Shown: positions 1 to 6,180 of the stretch, piece by piece
Layout: each line of letters starts with the position of its first letter
Position numbering within the stretch: position 1 is the first letter of the stretch
NCBI GenBank assembly: GCA_039033695.1
Contig: JBCCCC010000106.1
Coordinates: 1-11,596, forward strand
Direction: 5' to 3'
DNA: 11,596 nucleotides
From: CALBPI01 sp039033695
Lineage (GTDB): Bacteria; Pseudomonadota; Gammaproteobacteria; Steroidobacterales; Woeseiaceae
Notes under the pieces: model-generated
What the model saw: the letters and a program-made list of their open reading frames with translations, nothing else
What the model was told of the DNA's origin: nothing
Database searches by the model: none
Translations under genes and position numbers: made by a program

Positions 1-797
1 CGGCGAGCGCCGGAATCCTGCATACCACGCCAGTTCTTGAATGAGCTGTCGATCAACCGATAGGTCGGGATCGTCGTGATGGTCTTGTCCCAGTTCTGCA
101 CTTTGACTGTATGCAGCTGGACATCAATGACATCACCGTCGGCGCCGAATTGCGGCATCTCGATCCAATCACCGACGCGAATCATGTCTTGCGCAGTCAG
201 CTGCACGCTGGCGACCAAAGACAAAATGGTGTCCTTGAAGACCAGCAGCACAATGGCGGTCATCGCGCCAAATCCGCTCAGCAAGAGCAGCGGCGAACGA
301 TCAATCAGCGTCGCGACAATCAGGATGCCGGCCAGCAACCACAAACCAATCTTGACGAGCTGGAAGAAGCCTTTTAGCGGCCGCGCGCGCGCCATTGGCT
401 GCTTCTCATAGATGTCGTTGGCAGCCGTCAGCGCACCGGATATTGCAAGCGTCAACATCAGGATGATGTAGGAATGGGCGACATTGCGCAGCAGGGTTCG
501 AATGCCGTCACTGATGTCAGGGATGAACCCGACGCCAACGAAAATGATCAGCGCTGGCAATACCTGAACGAGGCGACCAACGACATTGTGATCGACCAAC
601 TCGTCGTCCCAGGTAACTGACGTTCGCACGGCAATACCCTTCGCCACGCGCACGATGATCGATTTTGCGATGAAGTGAATGATCATGGCGGCCACGATCA
701 GCAGCGCCAGCAAGGTCAGCGCGGGCAAGGTCGGATGTATGCTGCCGAGTTGCTCAATGTATGCCAGCACAGCCTGGCCGTTGTTGGTGTCATTCAT
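1..797 (-). CDS. YbdG-like MscS-family mechanosensitive channel (3' end cut off by window edge)
   Basis: Inner-membrane channel of the small-conductance mechanosensitive (MscS) superfamily, closest in my recollection to E. coli YbdG, which helps release solutes on hypo-osmotic shock. The reading frame is open from the ATG at 797 to base 1, giving 265 complete codons without a stop. The first 150 or so residues hold several hydrophobic helices, including a stretch with LTLLALLLIVAAMIIHFIA. The diagnostic part follows: a PLKGFFQLVKIG segment, the pore-lining helix with LLLLSGFGAMTAIVLLVFKD, then the start of the beta domain with RVGDWIEMPQFGADG and VKVQNWDKTITTIPTYRL. These match the YbdG pattern (LEMPKYGADG, VRNWDNTITTIP). 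The cytoplasmic C-terminal domain lies outside the window. No clear ribosome binding site precedes the ATG. The family call is firm; specific gating is not inferable. Confidence 0.9.
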   Translation of the reverse strand, partial: MNDTNNGQAVLAYIEQLGSIHPTLPALTLLALLIVAAMIIHFIAKSIIVRVAKGIAVRTSVTWDDELVDHNVVGRLVQVLPALIIFVGVGFIPDISDGIRTLLRNVAHSYIILMLTLAISGALTAANDIYEKQPMARARPLKGFFQLVKIGLWLLAGILIVATLIDRSPLLLLSGFGAMTAIVLLVFKDTILSLVASVQLTAQDMIRVGDWIEMPQFGADGDVIDVQLHTVKVQNWDKTITTIPTYRLIDSSFKNWRGMQDSGAR

Positions 798-1060
798 GAC
801 AGCGCACCGGCACCATAGTCGGAACCCAATCGTGCTTCGGCGGCAGGTGCATGTTGACGCTCATGGTCACGATTGCTACTGGCCGATACGTGCGGGCTTG
901 CCATTGATGGCGGGGAGGTCAAAGAACAGCGCATACCGATGTCTCGCAATAGAGGTGATGCAACCGCAAGATGATAGCAGCAGGCGACGCCTTTTGCGTG
1001 GCATGCATGAGCCGGGCGTTGCATGCATAATCTCAACTTGAATCGGATCGAGCTACCTGT
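798..1060. other. Intergenic region between divergent channel and OmpA-family genes
   Basis: This 263-bp stretch separates the minus-strand channel gene from the plus-strand OmpA-family gene, so it should carry both promoters. I see no convincing -35/-10 pair. The one notable element is a repeated GCATGCATRA motif (1001-1010 and 1021-1030), listed separately. Short open frames here lack ribosome binding sites and recognisable protein features. Confidence 0.5.
1001..1030. repeat. Two GCATGCATRA copies, 20 bp apart, upstream of the OmpA-family gene
   Basis: GCATGCATGA at 1001-1010 and GCATGCATAA at 1021-1030 are direct repeats with a 20-bp period, about two helical turns. Each contains the self-complementary cores GCATGC and ATGCAT. 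The second copy ends 30 bp before the ATG at 1061. The phasing and position suit a regulator binding on one DNA face, but no matching regulator is identified and chance is possible for so short a motif. Confidence 0.35.
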
Positions 1061-2047
1061 ATGTCAAAACCCGTTTGCATGATCACAGTCACATTGGTTT
1101 GTCTGCTTGCGTGTCTTGTTGCGATCGCACAGGATATCGATGGTGTCGTTGAACACCCGATGATCGAACGCTACCCCGGGCAAGTCATCGCCTGGCAGCA
1201 CATCGAAAACTATCAGCCGTACAAGGTGGCGGTTGGCCCCGTCACAGGTTATCGCGCCATTGCGGACTGGATCGAGACGGAAGGTCGAGTTACGCGCACG
1301 TTCTATATGCTCGAGGGCGAGGAGCGGTCGTTTTCCGAGGTCTACAAGAATTACCTCGACGCCCTCAATGCCGAAGGCTTCGAGGTTCTGGGTCAGGGCA
1401 TGTCGGCCGACCGCAAGGGCACGGCGATTGGCTCGCGACAGTGGATGGAAGTCACGTTCATCGCCAACCCGGCAACCAAGCCCGGCGCCGTCGGCACGAT
1501 GTTCTCTGGTACCTCGTCTTCTGGCGGCGCTGGTGCCATCGTCGCAACCAAAGCGCGCGCGGCCGGCACGGCATACGTGCTCATCTATGTAGAACAGCAT
1601 TCCCGGAACTATGTCGGCACGCTCATCGATATCATTGAAGTCGAGGCTGCCGAGACAGGCCTGATCGTGATCGATGCCGAGGCGCTGGGATCTGACATCG
1701 ATGAGTATGGTCGCGTTGTACTTGACGGTATCCTGTTCGATTTTGACAAAGCGACATTGCAACCTGCATCAGAACCCGCGTTAGATGCGATCGCCGAGTA
1801 TCTGAAGGCGAACCCCAATAAGCGCTTCTACGTCGTTGGCCATACTGACGCGAAAGGCACGTTTAGCTATAACGCCAAGTTATCGGCCGACCGTGCCCTG
1901 GCTGTCGCAGACGCACTCAAACAAGACAATGGCATCGCATCCGATCGACTGGAGCCGCACGGCGTCGGGCCACTTTCGCCGATATTCTCAAATAGCAGCG
2001 AGGCAGGCCAAGGCAAAAACCGGCGGGTCGAGCTGGTCGAACGATGA
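1061..2047 (+). CDS. Secreted OmpA-family protein with DUF4892-like N-terminal domain
   Basis: Envelope protein likely to tether or bind peptidoglycan in the periplasm. Residues 1-23 form a signal peptide with an A-I-A site before Gln24. An LLAC at 15-18 resembles a lipobox but lies inside the hydrophobic core, so I favour signal peptidase I. Residues about 26-200 (YPGQVIAWQHIENYQPYK onward) resemble the DUF4892 domain often found ahead of OmpA domains. From about 220 to 328 lies an OmpA C-terminal domain: ILFDFDKATL, VVGHTDAKG, YNAKLSADRA and a final KNRRVELVER. The Asp of GHTD and the Arg of LSADR correspond to the diaminopimelate-binding pair known from Acinetobacter OmpA (D271, R286). There is no N-terminal beta-barrel, so this is not a classic porin. 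The gene stands alone and converges on the cupin gene downstream. Confidence 0.9.
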   Translation: MSKPVCMITVTLVCLLACLVAIAQDIDGVVEHPMIERYPGQVIAWQHIENYQPYKVAVGPVTGYRAIADWIETEGRVTRTFYMLEGEERSFSEVYKNYLDALNAEGFEVLGQGMSADRKGTAIGSRQWMEVTFIANPATKPGAVGTMFSGTSSSGGAGAIVATKARAAGTAYVLIYVEQHSRNYVGTLIDIIEVEAAETGLIVIDAEALGSDIDEYGRVVLDGILFDFDKATLQPASEPALDAIAEYLKANPNKRFYVVGHTDAKGTFSYNAKLSADRALAVADALKQDNGIASDRLEPHGVGPLSPIFSNSSEAGQGKNRRVELVER

Positions 2048-2056
2048 CTGACTGCT

Positions 2057-2077
2057 TGCCGCTAAGGGAATGCGGCA
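2057..2077. terminator. Possible weak hairpin between convergent genes
   Basis: TGCCGC (2057-2062) and GCGGCA (2072-2077) can pair around a 9-nt loop, just after the OmpA-family stop and beyond the stop of the converging cupin gene. The position suits a terminator for either gene, but the stem is only 6 bp and no T-run directly follows on either strand. Confidence 0.3.
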
Positions 2078-2093
2078 TGCTCAAAAAGCGCGC

Positions 2094-2444
2094 TCAAATA
2101 TGCGGCTTGCTTGCAGCGGTTTTCGGGTCGCCAGTGTTCGGTGTGCCCGCCGGCTCCATGATGACAAGCTCGACCTCGCCATGTGCAATCGGGCAGTGCT
2201 GAACACCCTTGGGCACAACAAACATCTCGCCCGCGGACAACTCGACATCGCGGTCGGGCAGCTTGATCGTCATTCGCCCTTTCAGCACCAGAAACAGATC
2301 GTCGGTATCCGGGTGCGAGTGCCAATTGAACGCACCGCGCGCCTTGACGACCATCACATCATGGCCATTGAAACTGGACACAACACGAGGGGACCAATGC
2401 TCTGAAAAGGTGGCCAATTTTTCGTTGAGATTTACAGCGCTCAT
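2094..2444 (-). CDS. Small single-domain cupin protein
   Basis: A 116-residue cytoplasmic cupin. I chose the ATG at 2444 (MSAVNLNEKLATF) because GGGAAC lies just upstream. The upstream in-frame ATG at 2492 would start inside a strong hairpin and add unrelated sequence. Cupin motif 1 reads FNWHSHPDTDDLFLVLKG, with both metal-binding His of HxH but Asp where Glu is usual. Motif 2 reads GEMFVVPKGVQHCPIA, with the third His. An EPAGTPNTGD segment ends the fold and is common in this broad family of mannose-6-phosphate isomerase-like small cupins, most of them unassigned. It lies 87 bp after the DUF1838 gene on the same strand, separated by a strong hairpin, so it may be the attenuated last gene of the leuCD-like operon. 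Metal binding is likely; the reaction is unknown. Confidence 0.85.
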   Translation of the reverse strand: MSAVNLNEKLATFSEHWSPRVVSSFNGHDVMVVKARGAFNWHSHPDTDDLFLVLKGRMTIKLPDRDVELSAGEMFVVPKGVQHCPIAHGEVELVIMEPAGTPNTGDPKTAASKPHI

Positions 2445-2486
2445 GAGTTCCCGTAGTGATGATGTGAAGAGAAAGCCCTTGAGATG

Positions 2487-2519
2487 CAGCACGAGCCGGC
2501 AAAGCGCCGGCCCGTGCTG
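2487..2519 (-). terminator. Strong 14-bp hairpin between DUF1838 gene and cupin gene
   Basis: CAGCACGAGCCGGC (2487-2500) and GCCGGCCCGTGCTG (2506-2519) are inverted repeats with a 5-nt loop. The one mismatch becomes a G-U pair in minus-strand RNA but an A-C mismatch in plus-strand RNA, so the structure serves the minus strand. It begins 12 bp beyond the DUF1838 stop. No clean U-tract follows, only GGGCUUUCUCUU some 10 nt later, so it may be an inefficient terminator or an RNA-stabilising stem that tunes expression of the cupin. Confidence 0.6.
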
Positions 2520-2531
2520 AGATGAGGCAAC

Positions 2532-3410
2532 CTAATCACGATCAGGTAGTGTGCGTTCGCCGTCACGAACGCGTTTATAGTACATCCAGCTGGTTTCGTT
2601 TTTGCGCGCATCGTCGAGCGGCGGCGGTGCGACATAGTCCGGATAGTGGTTGCGTATCTCGCCCTTCATGCGTTCGGACAGATCGTTCCAGCTATCGAGC
2701 TTGCGACCTGCTGCATGAACGTAGATACCGCCTTCGCGACCACCCATGTTCATCCATGGCAGCCAGCCGGAAATGCGAACCCAACCGACATGCGGGTAAG
2801 CGATGTCCTGATCCGCGTCCAATAGATCGCTGGCATCACCGAAGAAATTGAACATCTCGGTTGCATGGTAGACGCCACCAATTTCCTTTTGGAACTCGCC
2901 CGCCAATGGGTTCGGGTAGAACAAGGGCACCGTGGTCGTCTGGCGGTACAAATCACCTTCAATCACACCAGGCCAGCGGGCCGGGCTGCCGTCACGGCCC
3001 TTTTCGTATTGCGCGAAATTGACCGGATCGTTCGCCACATGCATAACCAGAACTTCCTCCCCCGTAAACGGGTTCTCCCACCGGTTCAGGACCTCGCCCG
3101 TCTTGGGGTCGAGATAGAGCATGATTTCGCGCGACACCATTTTGTAACCATCACCGCGTTTTGCATCGCTGACGCTACTGCAAGCACGCACATTCATACC
3201 TTCGATATCAAACAGATGTTTGTCGCGCTCGCCCATGCGTCGCGCATACAGCTTGCCATACCAGCTGTAGGTTGTTGCTTGACCATCAACGGTAGAACAA
3301 CCAACCTTACGCGAGATGGTCATTGCATCCGCCGGTTTGCCGGGGTCAAGCTCAGCGAATGCCGGGCCACTCAGCAACACGGTGAGCAGTGTAGTCATTA
3401 ACAACTTCAT
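2532..3410 (-). CDS. Secreted DUF1838-family protein
   Basis: A 292-residue protein of the uncharacterised DUF1838 family. I start it at the ATG at 3410 (MKLLMTTLL) rather than 27 bp upstream, because AGGAGA lies 6 nt before it and a signal peptide begins exactly there. Residues 1-19 form a signal peptide ending in AFA before Glu20, so the mature protein is periplasmic or secreted. Visible features include YLDPKTGEVLNRWENPFTGEEV, where a strand-rich domain describes its own hydrophilic turn, and later tryptophan-rich segments GWVRISGWLPWMNMGG and NETSWMYYKRV. No catalytic motif is recognisable. Its ATG overlaps the leuD-like stop as ATGA, which implies translational coupling and a shared pathway. 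Coupling a secreted protein to a cytoplasmic dehydratase is unusual. Confidence 0.85.
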   Translation of the reverse strand: MKLLMTTLLTVLLSGPAFAELDPGKPADAMTISRKVGCSTVDGQATTYSWYGKLYARRMGERDKHLFDIEGMNVRACSSVSDAKRGDGYKMVSREIMLYLDPKTGEVLNRWENPFTGEEVLVMHVANDPVNFAQYEKGRDGSPARWPGVIEGDLYRQTTTVPLFYPNPLAGEFQKEIGGVYHATEMFNFFGDASDLLDADQDIAYPHVGWVRISGWLPWMNMGGREGGIYVHAAGRKLDSWNDLSERMKGEIRNHYPDYVAPPPLDDARKNETSWMYYKRVRDGERTLPDRD

Positions 3411-4030
3411 GGGGATCTCCTGGTCAGTTGCGCCCACGGCATGATTGCCGCGCGACGTTGAATAGCTAGGTCAATGGATTCACGATAGTTAAGTGTTTGA
3501 TCGATCTCGTCGGCGCCAGCCAGCAGATTGCGCCGCAAACGTTCGGGCACAGTGAAGCCCCACTGACCGACACCGGCCATGCGCAGCTCGCTGTGTTCAA
3601 GATCGATAGTCAGTGGCTTGTCCTGACTGGCATCTGCAATGCTCTGGATCGTCGCGCGATCGAGCTTGAGCGGTAGCAAACCGTTTCGCCAGCAGTTCGA
3701 CTCGAAGATTGCCCCGAATGACTCGGCCAGCACGGCCCGAATACCGAAGTCGGCCAACGCCCAAACCGCGTGTTCGCGTGACGACCCGCACCCAAAGTTA
3801 CTGCCGGCAAGCAGAATTGAGGCGTTTTTATAGCGCGGCAGATTCAGTATGAAACCAGGGTTGGGATCATACGCACCAGCCTCACAATAGCGCCATCCCG
3901 CGAACAATGAACGGCCGAGACCGCGCCTTGACACACGACTCATCTCGCGCGACGGGATGATGGAGTCCGTATCGACGTTGTCGCGCAGTAACGGCGCGGC
4001 GATGCCTGTGTGCGTGGTAAACGGTTGCAC
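3407..4030 (-). CDS. leuD: LeuD-like small subunit of an isopropylmalate dehydratase-type hydro-lyase
   Basis: Small (swivel-domain) subunit of a 3-isopropylmalate dehydratase-like enzyme, which pairs with the adjacent large subunit to isomerise a hydroxy-diacid by dehydration and rehydration in the cytoplasm. At 207 residues it has the usual LeuD length. Residues 17-30 read DNVDTDSIIPSREM and 78-91 read NFGCGSSREHAVWA, both hallmark motifs. SFGAIFESNCWRNGLLPLKL follows. The start codon is GTG at 4030, with GAGG 11 nt upstream; the next Met, at residue 30, would delete the first hallmark motif. The gene begins 1 nt after the leuC-like stop and its own stop overlaps the next ATG. The IIPSREM form differs from the IIPKQFL of enterobacterial LeuD, in keeping with a paralogous subgroup. 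Use of the leu symbol reflects family, not proven substrate. Confidence 0.85.
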   Translation of the reverse strand: MQPFTTHTGIAAPLLRDNVDTDSIIPSREMSRVSRRGLGRSLFAGWRYCEAGAYDPNPGFILNLPRYKNASILLAGSNFGCGSSREHAVWALADFGIRAVLAESFGAIFESNCWRNGLLPLKLDRATIQSIADASQDKPLTIDLEHSELRMAGVGQWGFTVPERLRRNLLAGADEIDQTLNYRESIDLAIQRRAAIMPWAQLTRRSP

Positions 4031-4031
4031 G

Positions 4032-5432
4032 TCAGCCGACCTCGTCTAGCAGTTGCGCTGGCGCGGAGGCAATACGACCTGCTAACGCGCTGGCCGCAAC
4101 TGTCACTGGGCTGGCCAAGTGGGTTCGCACACCCGGGCCCTGGCGACCTTCGAAATTTCTGTTAGTTGTGGAGATGACACGAGAGCCTGGCGCGAAACCG
4201 TCGCCGCCCGCATAAAAGCACAGCCCACAGCCCGATTCGTGCCACTCGAAACCTGCGTCAGTAAATACCTTGTCGAGGCCCTCTGCTTCGGCGGCCAGCC
4301 GCGTCTGCGTTGAACCGGGCACGCAGCGCGCCTGCACGTGCGCCGCAATACGCTTTCCTCGCAACAATGCAGCCGCAGCGCGCAAGTCCTCGAGCCGCGC
4401 ATTTGTGCAAGAACCAATATAGGCGCCGTCAACGCGCAGGCCGTCCAGCGACTGACCAGCGTTCAGGCCCATATAGTCCAGCGCACGTTGCGCGCCAATG
4501 TCATTGCTCGCCGGTTTGATGCGCTCGCCCAATGGCAGCGTCTGCGCCGGACTGGTGCCCCAACTGACCATCGGCCGTAACGTATCGCAGTCGACCAGGA
4601 TTTCGCTGTCAAACAGCGCGTCATCGTCGCTGACAAGCGTACGCCAGTACCGGGCCGCGGCGTCGAATTGATCGGCTGCCGGAGCCAACGGACGGCCACG
4701 CAGATAGTCGATTGTCGTTTCGTCAGGTGCCACCACACCGCTGAACGCCGAGAATTCCACGGCCATGTTGCACAGGGTGAAACGCTCGGCCATTGACATG
4801 CCGACAATAGCCGGCCCAGCAAATTCGATATGATAGCCGGCGCCGCCATTAGCTCCATGACGGGCAATTAAGGCCAGGATCAAGTCCTTCGCAGTTGCAC
4901 CATGGCCAAGCTGACCGTCGCACCAGACGCGCATCGACTTTGGCACACGAATCCGCAATGTCTCAGTAGCCAGCGCATGCTCGCAATCACTAGTACCGAT
5001 GCCCCACGCCAGCAGCCCGAGCGCGCCGAGTGTGCAGGTATGCGAATCCGGACACACCATAGTCAGGCCAGGCAACGCGATAGCCTGTTCTGCCGATACC
5101 AGGTGGCTGATCCCCTGCATCGGATCATTAATGTCGAACAGTCGTATGCCGGCGTCCGCAGCGGTATCACGCATTGCCGATACAAAGGCCGCGCCGTTGG
5201 GTACTGAGGTCGCATCGCCGCGACCTGGTAGGGTCGAGACAATATGATCCATGCAGGCAAAGACGTTGGCCGGGTTGGCGATCGCTCGATCGGCATCGGC
5301 CAGCGCGGACAATGCCAAGGCACCAGTGCGCTCGTGTAGCATCACCCGGTCAATCAACACCAATGCCGAGCCGTCTTTGAAACGTTCGACAAGGTGCATA
5401 TCCAGCAGTTTTTCAAACAGCGTTTGAGACAT
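4032..5432 (-). CDS. leuC: LeuC-like large subunit of an isopropylmalate dehydratase-type hydro-lyase
   Basis: Fe-S subunit of an aconitase-superfamily hydro-lyase, expected to carry a 4Fe-4S cluster and act with the LeuD-like partner. At 466 residues it has standard LeuC length. The three cluster cysteines are present: C342 in GSCTN, and C402 and C405 in GCGLC, with the same 60- and 63-residue offsets as in E. coli LeuC. Other family marks are VCPDSHTCTLGALGLLAWG, DYLRGRP and NRNFEGRQG. Around the last two cysteines GCGLCFYAGG replaces the near-universal GCSMCLAMN, and PDSHT replaces GDSHT. This divergence, with no leuA or leuB nearby, leaves open a different substrate such as another alkylmalate. 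No clear ribosome binding site precedes the ATG. An extended -10 and a palindrome lie upstream. Confidence 0.88.
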   Translation of the reverse strand: MSQTLFEKLLDMHLVERFKDGSALVLIDRVMLHERTGALALSALADADRAIANPANVFACMDHIVSTLPGRGDATSVPNGAAFVSAMRDTAADAGIRLFDINDPMQGISHLVSAEQAIALPGLTMVCPDSHTCTLGALGLLAWGIGTSDCEHALATETLRIRVPKSMRVWCDGQLGHGATAKDLILALIARHGANGGAGYHIEFAGPAIVGMSMAERFTLCNMAVEFSAFSGVVAPDETTIDYLRGRPLAPAADQFDAAARYWRTLVSDDDALFDSEILVDCDTLRPMVSWGTSPAQTLPLGERIKPASNDIGAQRALDYMGLNAGQSLDGLRVDGAYIGSCTNARLEDLRAAAALLRGKRIAAHVQARCVPGSTQTRLAAEAEGLDKVFTDAGFEWHESGCGLCFYAGGDGFAPGSRVISTTNRNFEGRQGPGVRTHLASPVTVAASALAGRIASAPAQLLDEVG

Positions 5433-5461
5433 AAAGGCGCGGTGTTCAGGACACAGTCAAT

Positions 5462-5481
5462 ATGTTATAAGTCTATAACAT
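5462..5481. promoter_or_regulatory. Perfect palindromic operator candidate in the divergent leuC / DUF3598 promoter region
   Basis: ATGTTATA and TATAACAT form a perfect inverted repeat around AGTC, 20 bp in all. It lies just downstream of the minus-strand extended -10, so it would cover the likely transcription start of the leuC-like gene, and it sits 27 bp upstream of the divergent gene's ATG. That suits a dimeric repressor controlling both directions. The regulator is unknown; the HutC-type protein at 8246-9001 is the only metabolic-type regulator in the window but has no proven link. Confidence 0.65.
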
Positions 5482-5488
5482 TATAGCA
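5480..5488 (-). promoter_or_regulatory. Extended -10 promoter of the leuC-like operon
   Basis: On the minus strand this reads TGCTATAAT: a perfect -10 hexamer with the TG extension. No good -35 is seen at 16-18 bp upstream, as expected for an extended -10 promoter or one needing an activator. The predicted start falls inside the adjacent palindrome and leaves a leader of about 40 nt before the leuC-like ATG. Confidence 0.6.
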
Positions 5489-5508
5489 GCTATGGGATAA
5501 CCGATAGG

Positions 5509-6021
5509 ATGAGCAAGTCACTCAAAGAGCAGTTGCCGGTACTGGCACGCCACGAAGGCGTTTGGGACGGCTATTATCGCTATTACAATCTGGCCGGCGA
5601 GAAGACGGACGAGCACCGCTCGCGACTGTTATGCAGATTCCCGGATGACAACACCTACCACCAGACCAACCTGTATTTCTGGGCCGACGGCAAGACCGAG
5701 GTGCGCGACTTCCCGACCAAGGTCGAGGGTGGTCGGATGATTTTTTACACCGATATTGATGGATGGGCAGCAGATGAGCCGCTCGATACGCACAAGCGGA
5801 CCGTGCTGCTGAACTGGAGCCGTCGCGACGACCCCAGCATCTTCTTGTATGAAATGATCCAGATCAGTGACTGCGGCAAGCACCGCGCGAGAGTATGGCA
5901 ATGGTTTCGGGACAACAAGTTGTTCCAGCGTACGCTGGTTGATGAGCAACGGATCAGTGATGACTGGGCCGGCTACGACGACAAGCAGTTCAGCTACGCA
6001 GATATTGCAGCATTCGATTAA
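5509..6021 (+). CDS. DUF3598-like protein, probable lipocalin/calycin fold
   Basis: A 170-residue cytoplasmic protein without signal peptide. It begins MSKSLKEQLPVLARHEGVWDG and continues with alternating short hydrophobic and polar stretches: GYYRYYNLAGEKTDEHRS, TYHQTNLYFWADGKTE, RTVLLNWSRRDDPSIFLYEM and HRARVWQWFRDNKLFQRTLV. This HEGxWxGxY opening and the repeated strands recall DUF3598 proteins, which adopt the ligand-binding calycin barrel, but I identify the family from memory with only moderate certainty. It is transcribed divergently from the leuC-like operon across 76 bp that contains a shared palindrome, so co-regulation is likely and a small-molecule binding or fatty-acid/aromatic-type ligand role is conceivable. 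The start has only a weak GATAGG directly upstream. A strong terminator follows. Confidence 0.75.
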   Translation: MSKSLKEQLPVLARHEGVWDGYYRYYNLAGEKTDEHRSRLLCRFPDDNTYHQTNLYFWADGKTEVRDFPTKVEGGRMIFYTDIDGWAADEPLDTHKRTVLLNWSRRDDPSIFLYEMIQISDCGKHRARVWQWFRDNKLFQRTLVDEQRISDDWAGYDDKQFSYADIAAFD

Positions 6022-6100
6022 CGCCACCAGTATCGCTTGACCCTTGCCGACCGGCAGCTTGCAGGGGCCAACGCGTGCGCTGGCAATTTCGCGCATTAAA

Positions 6101-6132
6101 AAAGCGCTCACCGTCTACACGGTGAGCGCTTT
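6101..6132. terminator. Bidirectional rho-independent terminator
   Basis: AAAGCGCTCACCG (6101-6113) and CGGTGAGCGCTTT (6120-6132) pair perfectly around a 6-nt loop. A run of A residues precedes the stem (a U-tract for minus-strand RNA) and TTTCTCTT follows on the plus strand. It lies between the convergent DUF3598-like and lipoprotein genes and can end both transcripts. Confidence 0.9.
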
Positions 6133-6180
6133 CTCTTACTGGAGCCGGCGGATGCCACCAGCCGCAATTGACGCTACGCG

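Noticed and set aside
1103..1114. LLAC as a lipobox in the OmpA-family protein
   Set aside because: The Cys is followed by more hydrophobic signal core (LVAIA) and then a good signal peptidase I site.
1064..1762. Long minus-strand open frame (232 codons) opposite the OmpA-family gene
   Set aside because: It is the antisense of a gene with clear signal peptide and OmpA motifs, has no recognisable domain and arises from high third-position G/C.
2445..2492. N-terminal extension of the small cupin from the ATG at 2492
   Set aside because: It would begin inside the strong hairpin and add sequence unlike the family; the ATG at 2444 has a better upstream site.
2865..3401. Plus-strand open frame opposite DUF1838
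   Set aside because: Shadow of the DUF1838 gene, which has a signal peptide and strong ribosome binding site.
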